From: Pedobacter ureilyticus
GTDB taxonomy: Bacteria > Bacteroidota > Bacteroidia > Sphingobacteriales > Sphingobacteriaceae
NCBI RefSeq assembly: GCF_005925345.1
Contig: NZ_SSHJ01000030.1
Location: 1-44,682 of the forward strand
Direction of reading: 5' to 3'
Length of the DNA stretch: 44,682 bases
The position numbers and the translations under genes are program-made. Numbering within the stretch: position 1 is the stretch's first letter; every line of letters starts with the position of its first letter. Under the pieces are notes generated by a model, which ran no database searches, was not told the DNA's origin, and worked only from the letters and a program-made list of their open reading frames with translations. Of this stretch, positions 23,701 to 32,800 are shown one piece after another.

Positions 23701-26301
23701 ACCCTGCAAGGAAATAACAACGATTTGATAGTTAAGCCTATTTTAAATGGCACGGGCAATGCAACCAATAAAGCGCTGATAGAGATTGATGCGCCCAATG
23801 TAACTGTGAAAAATTTGGAGCTGCAAATTGCGCAAGATCTAAATGCTATGATTGGTATTAGTAGTACTTCTACTGATAATTTCAACAACCTTACTGTTGC
23901 AGATAATATTTTTAAAGGAACAAAGGTTCAGGCAACGGGTGTGGTTTGGACAAGCTTTGGAATGAAGTTGGGCAGAGGTTCGGCTGGTGTTGTTGGCGGT
24001 GTGGTAAATAATTCGGTAAACGTGGTTCGTAACACAATTACTTATAGCAACACATCGGCGCCAGAGCTTTTTGGCAGGGGTATTTACGCATTTAACACTT
24101 ATGGTAAAATTGGAGGTGTTGGTGCTGATAAAAATACGATTACGGCGCTATACGCTTTACAAGGTGGCGAGCTTGGCGGCGGCGCAGGTAACGATTTTGA
24201 GTTTTCGTTTAACGATGTGCCTTTTGGTCTAGTTTCTGTAGTGGGTGCCGAAGTAGGTAATCATAAAATCAATAATAATAACATTGGCTATAATATTGTT
24301 GATTTAGCACAAGCCGCTAACATTGTACGTATGCTAGAGGTAAAGGGAAGTAGAACCGTTAATGCCAATATCGAAGTGGCAAACAATACCATTACGAGAT
24401 ATGCCAACATTGGAATTTTTATCCAAAGATCAAATAATGTAACGGTAAAAGGTAATACTTTAACGCCAATAGCAGGTGCCAATACATTTAATTCTATCGT
24501 GTTTTCTAGTAAAGAAGGCACTAGCGGCGCTCAAAGTGCAGCGGTTTCGCAAAATTTAACCATAACCTCAAATACATTAAACGGTACTGGTGGTACTGGT
24601 ATCACTTTCTTTAATCATAATGGTTCTGCCTCGGTTAAGCCTTTAATTAATGCGAGAGTAGGAGGCTCGGATGCTGATAAGAATACGTTTGCGGCAACTT
24701 TAGGTACGTACATTAGCTTAGATGCTACGCCTGCTGGTGGTGATACAGGAAACCCAACAATGGCTACACTTTACGACGTGGCACAGACAGGTGTCAATAC
24801 TACCAATATTTTTCCATTTAATGGGGATGTAGATGCCTCTTATAATGTTTTCGGTACCGTTAATACGGGTACTTCTACCAGCTTTGATGATTTGGTGGCT
24901 GTGAAGGGCAAAATAGCCGATGGGATTGATGATCCGTTAACGGGTTATGTGAATATTCAGCCTCAAAAAGCTTTTATTGCTACCGTGGCCGATTTGCCAA
25001 ATGCATTAACAGTAGTGCCAGATGATTTCACGCTTGCATTAAAAAATGATGCAGCAGTTTACGGCAACTTGGGTAACCAAACCATTACCAAAGCACACAC
25101 ATTTGCTATTGATAATTATACCACTGGCGAAATTACATTTGATAATTTAACGTTAAATGCCTTAGCTAAGGAAGTAACTTTTAGCCAGGCTGCAAAGGTA
25201 ACAGGGGATTTCTTACTGACACTGGGAAAAATTAATGCTCCAGCAGCATTAACTTTAAACGCTGCTGAGACCATTGCTTTTGATCCTAATCAGCCACAGA
25301 ACTTCGTAAATGGCAAAGTTAAGGTGCTAAATATGGGTTCTTCATCTACTATTACCTTAGTTATTGGAAAAGGGATGGTGTCTACCGCTGTTGGTGTACT
25401 TGATTTAAGCGCTACTTCAGATTTTGAATTCGAGTATTTTCCTAGCGCTTACAGCAATACCACTAGTTTTGATCCATTGGTGCTTGGTTTAATACATAAC
25501 AAGGAATATTGGGTAGTTAATAGGCTTAGTGGCTCCGGAAATGCCAAAATAGGATTGGCTACTTTCGATTTTGCCAACTCTGGTTTTACCAGCTTCGATG
25601 CGGCTATTGCAACGGTAGCGAGGTTCGATAGCGGGACAAACGCTTGGGTAGATGCGGGAAATTCGGCTAATAATGTAAGCGCTAACTTTGCTACCATTAC
25701 TAGTGCTCAAAATACTGATTTTGGCGTGTTTACTTTAGCAAAAACTCCACTTGCTGTGCTGCCAATAAAACTTACTTCGTTTACCGCTCAAGCTACCACA
25801 GGCGGTGCTTTAGTAAAATGGAGTACATCAGAAGAAAAAAACAATGCAAAATTTGAAATTGAAAAAAGCTTTGATGGTAAAAACTTCTTTGTGGTGGGCG
25901 GCAAAGCCGGGCAAGGTACCGCTAATTCTGCTGCTAATTACGAGTTTCTAGATGTTAGCTTTAAACAATCTGCTTATTATCGTTTGGTGCAGCTAGATCT
26001 TAACGGCGATAAAACAACATATTCGGACTTGGTTAAATTTGTAAAAGGATTAGATAATTCGCTCTCGGTAGTGGCTTATCCAAACCCAGTAACCAACAAA
26101 CTGTACGTAGCTGTGGGTTCGGTAAGCAAAGAGAACGTTAAGCTTTTATTGACAGATTTAACCGGGAAAGTAGTGAAAATGAAAACCGGAGATGGTATTC
26201 AGCCTATAGAACTAGATGTAGCCAGTGTAGCAACAGGGGCTTACATTCTTCAAATTATTAAAGATAGCGGAAACGTATCTAAAAAAATTATGAAAAACTA
26301 A
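20737..26301 (+). CDS. Giant secreted right-handed beta-helix protein with T9SS C-terminal sorting domain
   Basis: This is an 1854-residue surface or secreted protein. Three successive modules each open with the phrase that starts a parallel beta-helix: KKTIQAGVDAASSGQTVFIDPGTY (about residue 65), YATLNLAVEYASAGNTLQPS (about 483) and FATIQAAIDDADTQNGDVINVDEGTY (about 950). Each continues with N-rich strand repeats (NNTI, GNTF, KNNT). A non-helical region follows (about 1480-1680), then the KLTSFTAQATTGGALVKWST domain (about 1685-1770) and a type A T9SS tail beginning VVAYPNPVTNKLYV (about 1776) and ending in ILQIIKDSGNVSKKIMKN. Two hydrophobic stretches lie at the N-terminus (residues 8-25 and 28-45). 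The ATG at 20818 would leave a standard signal peptide, so the start is uncertain. It may be an adhesin or polysaccharide binder; pectate-lyase-type catalytic residues were not identified. Confidence 0.88.
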   Translation: MKKTLHKALPMLFVSLLFAVQSAFTKQMRLVLFAALLLCSSASMAQIFVSPSGNDSNTGASGDPKKTIQAGVDAASSGQTVFIDPGTYAENVTINKDNITLQGAGSGANGNIVPAVPNPASHTVISGGAGSRGIQLSGVRTNVAIKSIAIVGHTMEGFFAPANSSNLILQDLQVNGNCTGASGRGGIFVSGNVTNVTITGCAVQNNGPGASARGIAIWDNYKAGVTITNNYVVFTACCGIDLNDGTSSGVNISNNTLIAGTGGDSAIGVLGMKGGAGPNIIANNDITIAKRYGIEIKNPAGSGIDDEAADGSIIVKDNTITRTGDITIGPLLERRDLAGIAIFRRSFTAGNPAGYIDVPSGVVVKGNTISGFQQPDAIGEGYGVVAEGVRMTIKNNTINNCDVGVQRQSGNSSNYVKNNNGDADQAAAGSNYFNRGNSPFSSAIIVENNTFSANTVDARDEFAANTYFNDAQFVFNSTSNTNYATLNLAVEYASAGNTLQPSAHTFDELVVVDKSLTIDGVDKATRIIKYTGAAISSGSVTPALFKIAAQNVTITNLTMDVDLTKIWSAIISHGDVAGLSIIGNNILATRSTVSSAAGYTDRNAVGINISGRSIPGVTNASNPSGLITFQGNTVSYTPDPTPANVAAFRAALAVDNYNVLVENNTTVAINHDVTNRFQTTVGQSILRNNTFNGGGIEFSEPNAPFAGALIEDNNFNYLLGGFPTFALVRFKNNNANKPFVFKNNQVQNHYWLMSLENFQNIDVEGNTFTPVKNASDYFQILSINTKTIASSNNTKLPNSANIVGNTFNGVAGSVNAKGIAFYNHDNASPQFGAFTIGAVAKPNLFNNNINQYLYVDNNNGNLTKDGGNVALAGYPEYGSNISATTTGYWTTDIRADQNSFYIDGQLRTVASLDQAQRTLLDAQIFDQLDDVNIGKINYYFPIKNLTSGEGFATIQAAIDDADTQNGDVINVDEGTYTLTDAVKITKGITLQGNNNDLIVKPILNGTGNATNKALIEIDAPNVTVKNLELQIAQDLNAMIGISSTSTDNFNNLTVADNIFKGTKVQATGVVWTSFGMKLGRGSAGVVGGVVNNSVNVVRNTITYSNTSAPELFGRGIYAFNTYGKIGGVGADKNTITALYALQGGELGGGAGNDFEFSFNDVPFGLVSVVGAEVGNHKINNNNIGYNIVDLAQAANIVRMLEVKGSRTVNANIEVANNTITRYANIGIFIQRSNNVTVKGNTLTPIAGANTFNSIVFSSKEGTSGAQSAAVSQNLTITSNTLNGTGGTGITFFNHNGSASVKPLINARVGGSDADKNTFAATLGTYISLDATPAGGDTGNPTMATLYDVAQTGVNTTNIFPFNGDVDASYNVFGTVNTGTSTSFDDLVAVKGKIADGIDDPLTGYVNIQPQKAFIATVADLPNALTVVPDDFTLALKNDAAVYGNLGNQTITKAHTFAIDNYTTGEITFDNLTLNALAKEVTFSQAAKVTGDFLLTLGKINAPAALTLNAAETIAFDPNQPQNFVNGKVKVLNMGSSSTITLVIGKGMVSTAVGVLDLSATSDFEFEYFPSAYSNTTSFDPLVLGLIHNKEYWVVNRLSGSGNAKIGLATFDFANSGFTSFDAAIATVARFDSGTNAWVDAGNSANNVSANFATITSAQNTDFGVFTLAKTPLAVLPIKLTSFTAQATTGGALVKWSTSEEKNNAKFEIEKSFDGKNFFVVGGKAGQGTANSAANYEFLDVSFKQSAYYRLVQLDLNGDKTTYSDLVKFVKGLDNSLSVVAYPNPVTNKLYVAVGSVSKENVKLLLTDLTGKVVKMKTGDGIQPIELDVASVATGAYILQIIKDSGNVSKKIMKN

Positions 26302-26322
26302 AGCTGGTCTAAAACAGGTAAG

Positions 26323-26352
26323 AAGGGATGTTCTTTTGAACATCCCTTTTTT
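26323..26352 (+). terminator. Terminator after the beta-helix gene
   Basis: AAGGGATGTTC (26323-26333) pairs perfectly with GAACATCCCTT (26338-26348) around TTTT, followed by T residues. It separates the giant gene from the efflux operon. Confidence 0.92.
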
Positions 26353-26371
26353 ATTTTCAAAAATATTTTTT

Positions 26372-26396
26372 TAATTAACACCGTTAATTATATTTG
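26372..26396 (+). promoter_or_regulatory. Efflux operon promoter with overlapping TetR operator
   Basis: TATATTTG (26389-26396) is a perfect -7 box 15 bases before the tetR ATG. Overlapping it is a perfect palindrome, TAATTAAC - ACC - GTTAATTA (26372-26390). A dyad of this size over the promoter of a TetR-type gene is the usual place for autoregulation, so this is the likely operator for the whole efflux operon. Binding is inferred, not shown. Confidence 0.65.
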
Positions 26397-26411
26397 TAAG
26401 GTTTAAATGAT

Positions 26412-27047
26412 ATGGGAAGAAAAGAGAAAGATAGCAAACAGATAGAAAGTGTAAGACTGCGAATTTTAGAGGCCGCTAAGGATTTGTTCTTAAAACATGG
26501 GTTTGAGGCTACTTCAATTAGAAAAATTGCTGCCGAAATTAATCTTAGTCCAACTACCATTTACCTCTACTATAAAGATAAAGGAGATATAGCTTATACC
26601 TTACATAAAGAGGGTTTTAAGCTGCTGGGGCAACAGTTTGTGGTGTTGCAGCATGTAAGTTCTGGATTTGAAAGGTTAAAGGCAATGGGTAAGGTTTACC
26701 TAAATTTCGCCATGCAAAATACTGATTTTTATCAGCTTATGTTTATTATGAAAGAGCCAATGGATTTTATAGCGGAGAAGGCAACTTGCGAGTGGGAAGA
26801 AGGAGAGCTTGCTTTTGGTGCTTTGCAGCAAACGGTTTTGGATTGTAAAAGTGAGGGTTACTTTAAAGGTTTAAACGAAAATAATGTGGCGCTAAATGTT
26901 TGGGCTTTGGTACACGGTTTATGTAGTTTGAAATTGCAGGGCCACTTAGATCACGTGGCAGGTGCGCACTTGCATGTGGCACAAGATAGCGATCTCTTGG
27001 AAGAAGCTTTTGAGACCTTTGTAATGATGTTGGATAAAATGAAATGA
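26412..27047 (+). CDS. TetR/AcrR family transcriptional regulator of the efflux operon
   Basis: This 211-residue repressor has an N-terminal TetR helix-turn-helix (about residues 12-60): RLRILEAAKDLFLKHGFEATSIRKIA, then LSPTTIYLYYKDKGDI. The C-terminal ligand domain is helical and carries a WEEGELAFGALQQTVLDC segment like those of TetR_C_13-type regulators. It is the first gene of the operon; the TolC-like gene begins one base after the stop. The palindrome at 26372-26390 over its promoter suggests it represses itself and the pump until a ligand binds. The inducer is unknown. Confidence 0.92.
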   Translation: MGRKEKDSKQIESVRLRILEAAKDLFLKHGFEATSIRKIAAEINLSPTTIYLYYKDKGDIAYTLHKEGFKLLGQQFVVLQHVSSGFERLKAMGKVYLNFAMQNTDFYQLMFIMKEPMDFIAEKATCEWEEGELAFGALQQTVLDCKSEGYFKGLNENNVALNVWALVHGLCSLKLQGHLDHVAGAHLHVAQDSDLLEEAFETFVMMLDKMK

Positions 27048-27048
27048 T

Positions 27049-28425
27049 ATGTTAACAGTGTTAATTTTAAGAAATAAATTTTGCTTTGTTCTGCTGTTCA
27101 CGCTGTTTTGTTTTTCGGCAGCTAATGCACAGGATATTCTAAAAGCTTACGTTGATACTGCCTTTAAAAATAACATTGTTTTACAGCAAAAAAATGTATC
27201 GCTAGAGAAGGCACAGTATGCTTTAAAAACTGCAAAGGGCTTGTTTTTGCCAACTGTTGCATTGCAAGGGGCATACCAAACTGCAGATGGTGGCCGTAAT
27301 ATTCCGTTGCCATTGGGCGATTTGATGAACCCGGTTTACAGCACTTTGAACCAAATTACCGGAAGCACTAACTTTCCTATGCTAGAAAACCAGACGATTA
27401 ACTTTTTGCCTAAGAACTTTCACGATGCCAAATTGCGCACCACGGTTCCTATCATCAATACCGATATCATTTATAACAAACGCATTGCGCAACAACAGGT
27501 GGTGTTAAAAGAGTATGAAGTACAGATTTACAAACGCGATTTGGTAAAAGAAATTAAAACCGCTTATTATAATTATTTGAATGCGCTTGCTGCGGTAGAT
27601 ATCTATAAATCTGGTTTACAACTAGCTAAAGAGGGCCTTAGGGTAAATGAAAAACTTTTAGAAAATGGAAAAGGTTTGCCGGCTTATGTGTTGCGTTCGC
27701 AAAGCGAAGTAGAAAACGCAAACGCTACCTTGTTAGATGCACAGCAAAAAGTTGACAATGCTCGCTTATACTTTAATTTCCTTCTAAATAGAAATCCAAA
27801 CGATCTGATTTTATCGGATACTAATGATCAAACTGAGTTGGCAAAAGTAGAAGGACTGTTAGCTGGGTTAAATATGACCAATCAAAGAGAAGAGTTAAAA
27901 GTATTAGGACAGGTTGAAGGAATTAACAAGAACGTACAGAAGATGAATAGCCAGTTTGCGGTTCCTAAACTGGGTGCTTTTTTGGATGTGGGTACGCAGT
28001 CTGAAGGATTTCATTTTAATGCAAATACGAGGTATTATATGCTGGGTTTGCAGTTAGAAATTCCAATATTCTCGGGAAACAGAAACAGCAACAAACTGAA
28101 AGAAAGCAACCTTGACCTGAGAAATGCAGAGCTGAACTCCAATTTAGTGGCGCAACAGCTAAGTTTGTCGGCCAAGGTTTCGCAAAATAATTTACGTTCG
28201 GCTTATCAAACTTATCAATCATCGCAAAAACAGTTTGAGGCAGCAGCTACTTATTTGAGATTGATTGAAAGAGGTTATTTAGCGGGAGCAAATTCATTTG
28301 TAGAAACTATTGATGCTAGAAATCAATATACCTCAAGCAAAATTTTAGTAAACATAAACCTTTATAAGGTGCTTACGGCTATGGCTAATATGGAACGCGA
28401 AACGGCATCTTATGTAATTCAATAA
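27049..28425 (+). CDS. TolC-family outer membrane efflux protein
   Basis: This 458-residue outer-membrane channel of a tripartite pump has a signal peptide (residues about 8-27, ending SAANAQ). Two OEP repeats follow: the first from about 30 to 220 (with QQKNVSLEKAQYALKTAKGLFLPTVALQG), the second from about 270 to 458 (with LGLQLEIPIFSGNRNSNKLKESNLDLRNAE and SYQSSQKQFEAAATYLRLIERGYLAGA). This is the standard TolC coiled-coil plus barrel layout. It sits between tetR (one base away) and the adaptor gene (two bases away), so the three are one transcript. It should dock to the RND pump encoded further down through the adaptor. Confidence 0.93.
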   Translation: MLTVLILRNKFCFVLLFTLFCFSAANAQDILKAYVDTAFKNNIVLQQKNVSLEKAQYALKTAKGLFLPTVALQGAYQTADGGRNIPLPLGDLMNPVYSTLNQITGSTNFPMLENQTINFLPKNFHDAKLRTTVPIINTDIIYNKRIAQQQVVLKEYEVQIYKRDLVKEIKTAYYNYLNALAAVDIYKSGLQLAKEGLRVNEKLLENGKGLPAYVLRSQSEVENANATLLDAQQKVDNARLYFNFLLNRNPNDLILSDTNDQTELAKVEGLLAGLNMTNQREELKVLGQVEGINKNVQKMNSQFAVPKLGAFLDVGTQSEGFHFNANTRYYMLGLQLEIPIFSGNRNSNKLKESNLDLRNAELNSNLVAQQLSLSAKVSQNNLRSAYQTYQSSQKQFEAAATYLRLIERGYLAGANSFVETIDARNQYTSSKILVNINLYKVLTAMANMERETASYVIQ

Positions 28426-28427
28426 AA

Positions 28428-29477
28428 ATGAAAAATATTACGCTTATTATTTTATACGCTATTTTCTCGCTGTTGTTTGCTTGTAAAAGCGGAGATCAAA
28501 AAGAGAAGGCAATTATTCAGCAAGATACTATCCCAGTTAAAATCGTTTCGCTGGTTGAAGAAGATGCCGATATGGAAATCATCACATCCGGATATTTTAC
28601 AACTAACGATGAAACGATGTTGTCTTTCAAAAACGGAGGGGTAATTAATCGGATTTATGTGAAGGAGGGAGACCAAATTGCTAAAGGACAGCTGTTGGCT
28701 TCGGTAAATCCTACGGAAATTGGTTCGCAAGTGGCACAAGTACAGCTTTCTTTGCAGAAGGCACAACGCGATTACGATAGAGCAAACAAGCTTTTTAAAG
28801 ATAGCGTGGCCACTTTAGAGCAATTGCAAAATGCAAAAACCGCTTTAGATGTAGCTAAACAGCAAATCCAATCTGCAAAATTTAATGAAGGATATACAGC
28901 TATACGAGCTACCAAAAACGGTTATGTGCTTAGAAAATTAGCTAACGATGGACAAATTGTTGGGCCTGGAACACCTGTGCTTCAAATTAATGGCGCTAGT
29001 GATGGTAACTGGATTTTGAAAGTAGGTTTAAGTGATAAGCAATGGTCGGTTTTGAAAGTGGGCGATAGAGCTACGATTAGTTCAGAAGCTTTATCTGGAC
29101 AAGTTTTGCAAGCAAAAGTGAGTAGAAAAGCAGAAAGTATCGACCCGCAGAGTGGTACTTTGGGTGTAGAACTGGCTTTGAGTGATGGTAAGGTTAAAGG
29201 TTTGGCTGCAGGGTTGTTTGGCAAGGCAAGGATATTCCCATCTAAAAAACAGCGCTCGTTTACCATCCCTTATGATGCACTTTTAGACGGAGGCGAAAAT
29301 GAAGGCTATGTTTTTATAACCAATGACAACCGCACGGCTAAAAAAGTAAAAGTGCAGTTGGGAGCCATACAGAAAGAAAAAATTTCGGTAACCGGCGGAT
29401 TAGAAGATGCAAGTGCTGTAATTATATCTGGTAGTGCTTATTTAACTGATGGCTCGAAGATTAGGGTGGTGAAGTAG
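28428..29477 (+). CDS. RND efflux periplasmic adaptor (membrane fusion protein, lipoprotein)
   Basis: This 349-residue HlyD/AcrA-type adaptor has a lipobox, SLLFAC with Cys19, so it is a lipoprotein held in a membrane. The lipoyl-like halves are seen at about residues 65-95 (GGVINRIYVKEGDQIAKGQLLASV) and about 155-185 (IRATKNGYVLRKLANDGQIVGPG), separated by a helical hairpin (QLSLQKAQRDYDRANKLFKDSVATLEQLQNA). Beta-barrel and membrane-proximal domains follow. It is directly downstream of the tolC-like gene. After its stop, 395 bases of repeat DNA separate it from the RND pump, so pump expression may be partly uncoupled. Confidence 0.92.
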   Translation: MKNITLIILYAIFSLLFACKSGDQKEKAIIQQDTIPVKIVSLVEEDADMEIITSGYFTTNDETMLSFKNGGVINRIYVKEGDQIAKGQLLASVNPTEIGSQVAQVQLSLQKAQRDYDRANKLFKDSVATLEQLQNAKTALDVAKQQIQSAKFNEGYTAIRATKNGYVLRKLANDGQIVGPGTPVLQINGASDGNWILKVGLSDKQWSVLKVGDRATISSEALSGQVLQAKVSRKAESIDPQSGTLGVELALSDGKVKGLAAGLFGKARIFPSKKQRSFTIPYDALLDGGENEGYVFITNDNRTAKKVKVQLGAIQKEKISVTGGLEDASAVIISGSAYLTDGSKIRVVK

Positions 29478-29872
29478 AAGCCCCAGGCCCCTCTCTGCCT
29501 TCGGCATCTCTCCCCTGAGGGGAGAGAATTAGCATTGAGCAGATATGCAAGTTGCCTTATGCACTATGTGTCTCCCTTTGAAGAGCTTGCTCCGATACTT
29601 CGGAGGGATAGGGGGAGGGGAGTTGTTAAGTGTGTTGTACAGGTTTTTGTTAAATAAACCTGATGGTAGTGGTAATACTTTTTGTAGCGTCATTTCTACG
29701 AAGAATGAGGAGAAATCTGTTAACTAGAAGCAATAACGACCAGATTTCTCTCTAACGTTCGAAATGACGACAGAAGAAAGCAAAAAGATTATAGCGAACA
29801 GCAGGACTAAAGGAAACGATGGAAGCAGAAAATTGCTTTTCAAAAAATAAATAAAATTCGAACAGAATTGGA
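29478..29872. repeat. Repeat-filled gap between adaptor and pump genes
   Basis: This gap holds dispersed repeat DNA and no gene. It contains a GCCTTCGGC hairpin, a perfect CTCTCCCC - TGA - GGGGAGAG palindrome (29508-29526), a CTTCGGAG-type degenerate block (29560-29620) and a large nested palindrome (29688-29769). In that palindrome CGTCATTTC pairs with GAAATGACG and GAGAAATCTG with CAGATTTCTC. An AAAAAGATT...AGCAGGACTA word follows (29783-29810), also seen near 7920 and 44480. The palindromes lack good T tracts but may still attenuate transcription into the pump gene. Confidence 0.75.
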
Positions 29873-32800
29873 ATGAAAATATCAGACTACGCAGTAAAAA
29901 ATTATCAGTTTACCTTAATTATGGTATTAATGGTAATGGCTTTGGGTATCACTACTATTTTAAATATGCCAAGGGCAGAAGATCCGGATATGAACCCTCC
30001 GAACTTTCCGGTAGTGGTGGTTTATCCTGGTGCTAGTCCTAAAGATATGGAAGAGCTGGTGGTTAAGCCACTCGAAAAACGTATTTATGGGTTAGACGAT
30101 ATCAAAACCATTAAAACAACCATTAGAGATGGCTTGATGGTAGCCATTGTAGAGTATAAGTACGGCGTAAACGTAGACGATAAATATCAGGAGCTGGTAA
30201 GGGAAATTAATAGTGAACGCCCTAATTTGCCACAGGAGATTTATGCGATGGATGTGCAAAAGATATCGCCTTCTGATGTAAATATATTGCAAGTAGCGCT
30301 GGTTTCTGAAAACGCATCTAGAGATAAGCTCAAAACTGCCGCCGAAGAACTTCAAGATCAGTTAGAGAAAATTCCGTCTCTAAAAAATGTGGAGATAGTT
30401 GGACTGCCAGACCAGTTGGTTAAGGTTGATTTGGATTTGGAGAAATTGGCATTGTTGCGCATTCCGGTTACGCAAATTGCTAATGCGATACAGAGCGAGG
30501 TGGCTAATATCCCGGGGGGAAGTATTGATGCGGGTACTAAATCTTTCAATGTTAAAACAAGTGGTAACTATCAAAGTATTGATGAAATTAAAAATACCAT
30601 TGTAGCCAGCAGCGGCGGTAAAAATACTACGCTTAAGGACGTGGCCAAAGTGTATTTCGATTATTCGCAAGATAAACACATTACACGCTTAAACGGTTTT
30701 AGAACGGTGTTTGTAGTAGCTGCGCAAAAAGTTGGTGGCAACATTACGCAAACGCAAGAGGCTTATTTGCCAGTTTTAAGTGCCTTTAAAAAAACGTTGC
30801 CAAGCAATATAGACCAACAAGTGATGTTTGACCAGGCCGATAATGTAAACAATCGTTTGGGAGGCTTAGGGATAGATTTTGGCATTGCCATTTGTTTGGT
30901 GTTGATCACTTTATTGCCTTTAGGCACAAGGGCGTCATTAGTGGTGATGGTTTCTATTCCATTGTCGTTAGCTATCGGTATTATCTTGATTAATCTTTTG
31001 GGTTTCAGTTTAAACCAGCTCAGTATTGTAGGCTTAGTTGTTTCGCTAGGTTTATTGGTTGATGATAGCATTGTAGTAGTAGAAAACATTGAACGTTGGA
31101 TGCGTGATGGCCATAACCGTTTAACGGCAACGTTGATGGCAACCAAGCAAATTGGCTTAGCGGTAATGGGTTGTACAGCCGCATTAGTGATTGCCTTTAT
31201 GCCACTCATGTTTATGCCCGAAGCTTCGGGAGAGTTTATTAGAAGTTTACCTGTTGCTGTAATTTGTTCGGTAATTGCTTCTATGTTGGTGGCGTTAACG
31301 GTGGTGCCATTTTTATCGAGTAAAATTTTGAAACCACATGCAGATGTGCATGGAAATATCTTTTTAAGAACGTTACAGAAGATCATTCACGGTTCTTACG
31401 CCAAAGTATTGGATAAGGCCTTGCATAAACCCTGGTTAACTATTTTTGTTGGGGTTGCAGTGTTTGTAGGCTCGTTGGCGCTTATTCCCGTTATCGGTTT
31501 TAGCTTGTTCCCCGCTTCAGAAAAACCGCAGTTTATTATTGCAGTTTCTACACCATTGCAATCTAATTTAAAATACACCGATTCTATTACAAAACAGATT
31601 GAGAAAGAAATTAAAGAGATACCTGAAGTAAAATATTTTGCTTCTAACGTTGGCAAGGGAAATCCTCGGATCTACTATAATTTACTGCAAACCAACGAAC
31701 GTACCGATTTTGCCGAGATTTTTGTGCTACTGCACGAAGATGTAAGAGCCGATAAAAAAGTAGAACTGATTGAAAAGCTGCGGGCAAAATGGTCGCCGTA
31801 TTTAGGGGCAAAAGTAGAGGTAAAGGATTTTGAACAAGGCCAGCCGATTATTTCTCCGGTAGAGGTTCGTGTGTTTGGAGAAAACTTAGATACACTGAGA
31901 AAACTGGCGGGTAAGGTAGAAAATATGTTGCTAAAAACGGAAGGAACTATCTATACCAATAACCCACTTAAAAACCTGAAATCGGATATCAAGGTAGAGA
32001 TCAATAAAGAGAAAGCTTTGGCTTTGGGTGTGCCGATGGTAAACATAGACCGTACGGTAAGAATGGCCATTGCTGGTTTTGAAGTAGGTAAATTTCTTAA
32101 TCCAAAATCTAGTGGCGATGATTATAATATCTTGCTAACTACCAAATACGCTTCGAACCCGAACTTAAATGTGTTTGATAATTTATATGTAAACAATGTG
32201 CAGGGAACTGCTATTCCGCTGTCTCAATTGGCTAGTTTAAAGCTCGAAACTTCGGCTTTAAGTATCAATCACCAAAATAAGGTACGTACCATTTCGGTAA
32301 ATTCATTTGTGCAGAAAGGTTATTTAAACGATAAGGTAATTCAAGATGTAGAAACACAAATGGCCAAAATGAAACTGCCGGCTGGTTATCATTTCGAAAT
32401 GGGCGGCGAGGTAGAAAGTCGGAACCAATCTTTTGGAGGTTTTGGTAGTATTATTTTGGTAACCTTGTTCATGTTTGTTGCGGTGTTGGTGTTAGAGTTT
32501 AAAACTTTCAAAAGTACGCTGATTGTGCTTTCCGTAATTCCATTAGGGATTGTTGGAGCCGTGTTGGCTTTGCTGGTTACTGGTAATTCGTTATCGTTTG
32601 TGGCAACTATTGGTATTGTGGCTTTGGCAGGTATTGAGGTTAAAAATACCATTCTTTTGGTTGATTTTACCAATCAGTTACGAGCAGAGGGAAAGGAGCT
32701 TAACGAAGCTATTGAAGAGGCTGGAGAGGTTCGTTTCTTGCCGATCATCCTTACTTCGTTAACTGCAATTGGAGGTTTACTGCCAATTGCACTGTCTAGT

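Noticed and set aside
29545..29727. 60-residue open frame between adaptor and pump genes
   Set aside because: It is made of the CTCCCTTTGAAG...GGGAGGGG and GTCATTTC repeats and cannot be a real protein.
30763..31386. 207-residue open frame antisense to the RND pump gene
   Set aside because: It is a shadow frame opposite conserved membrane helices, without independent support.
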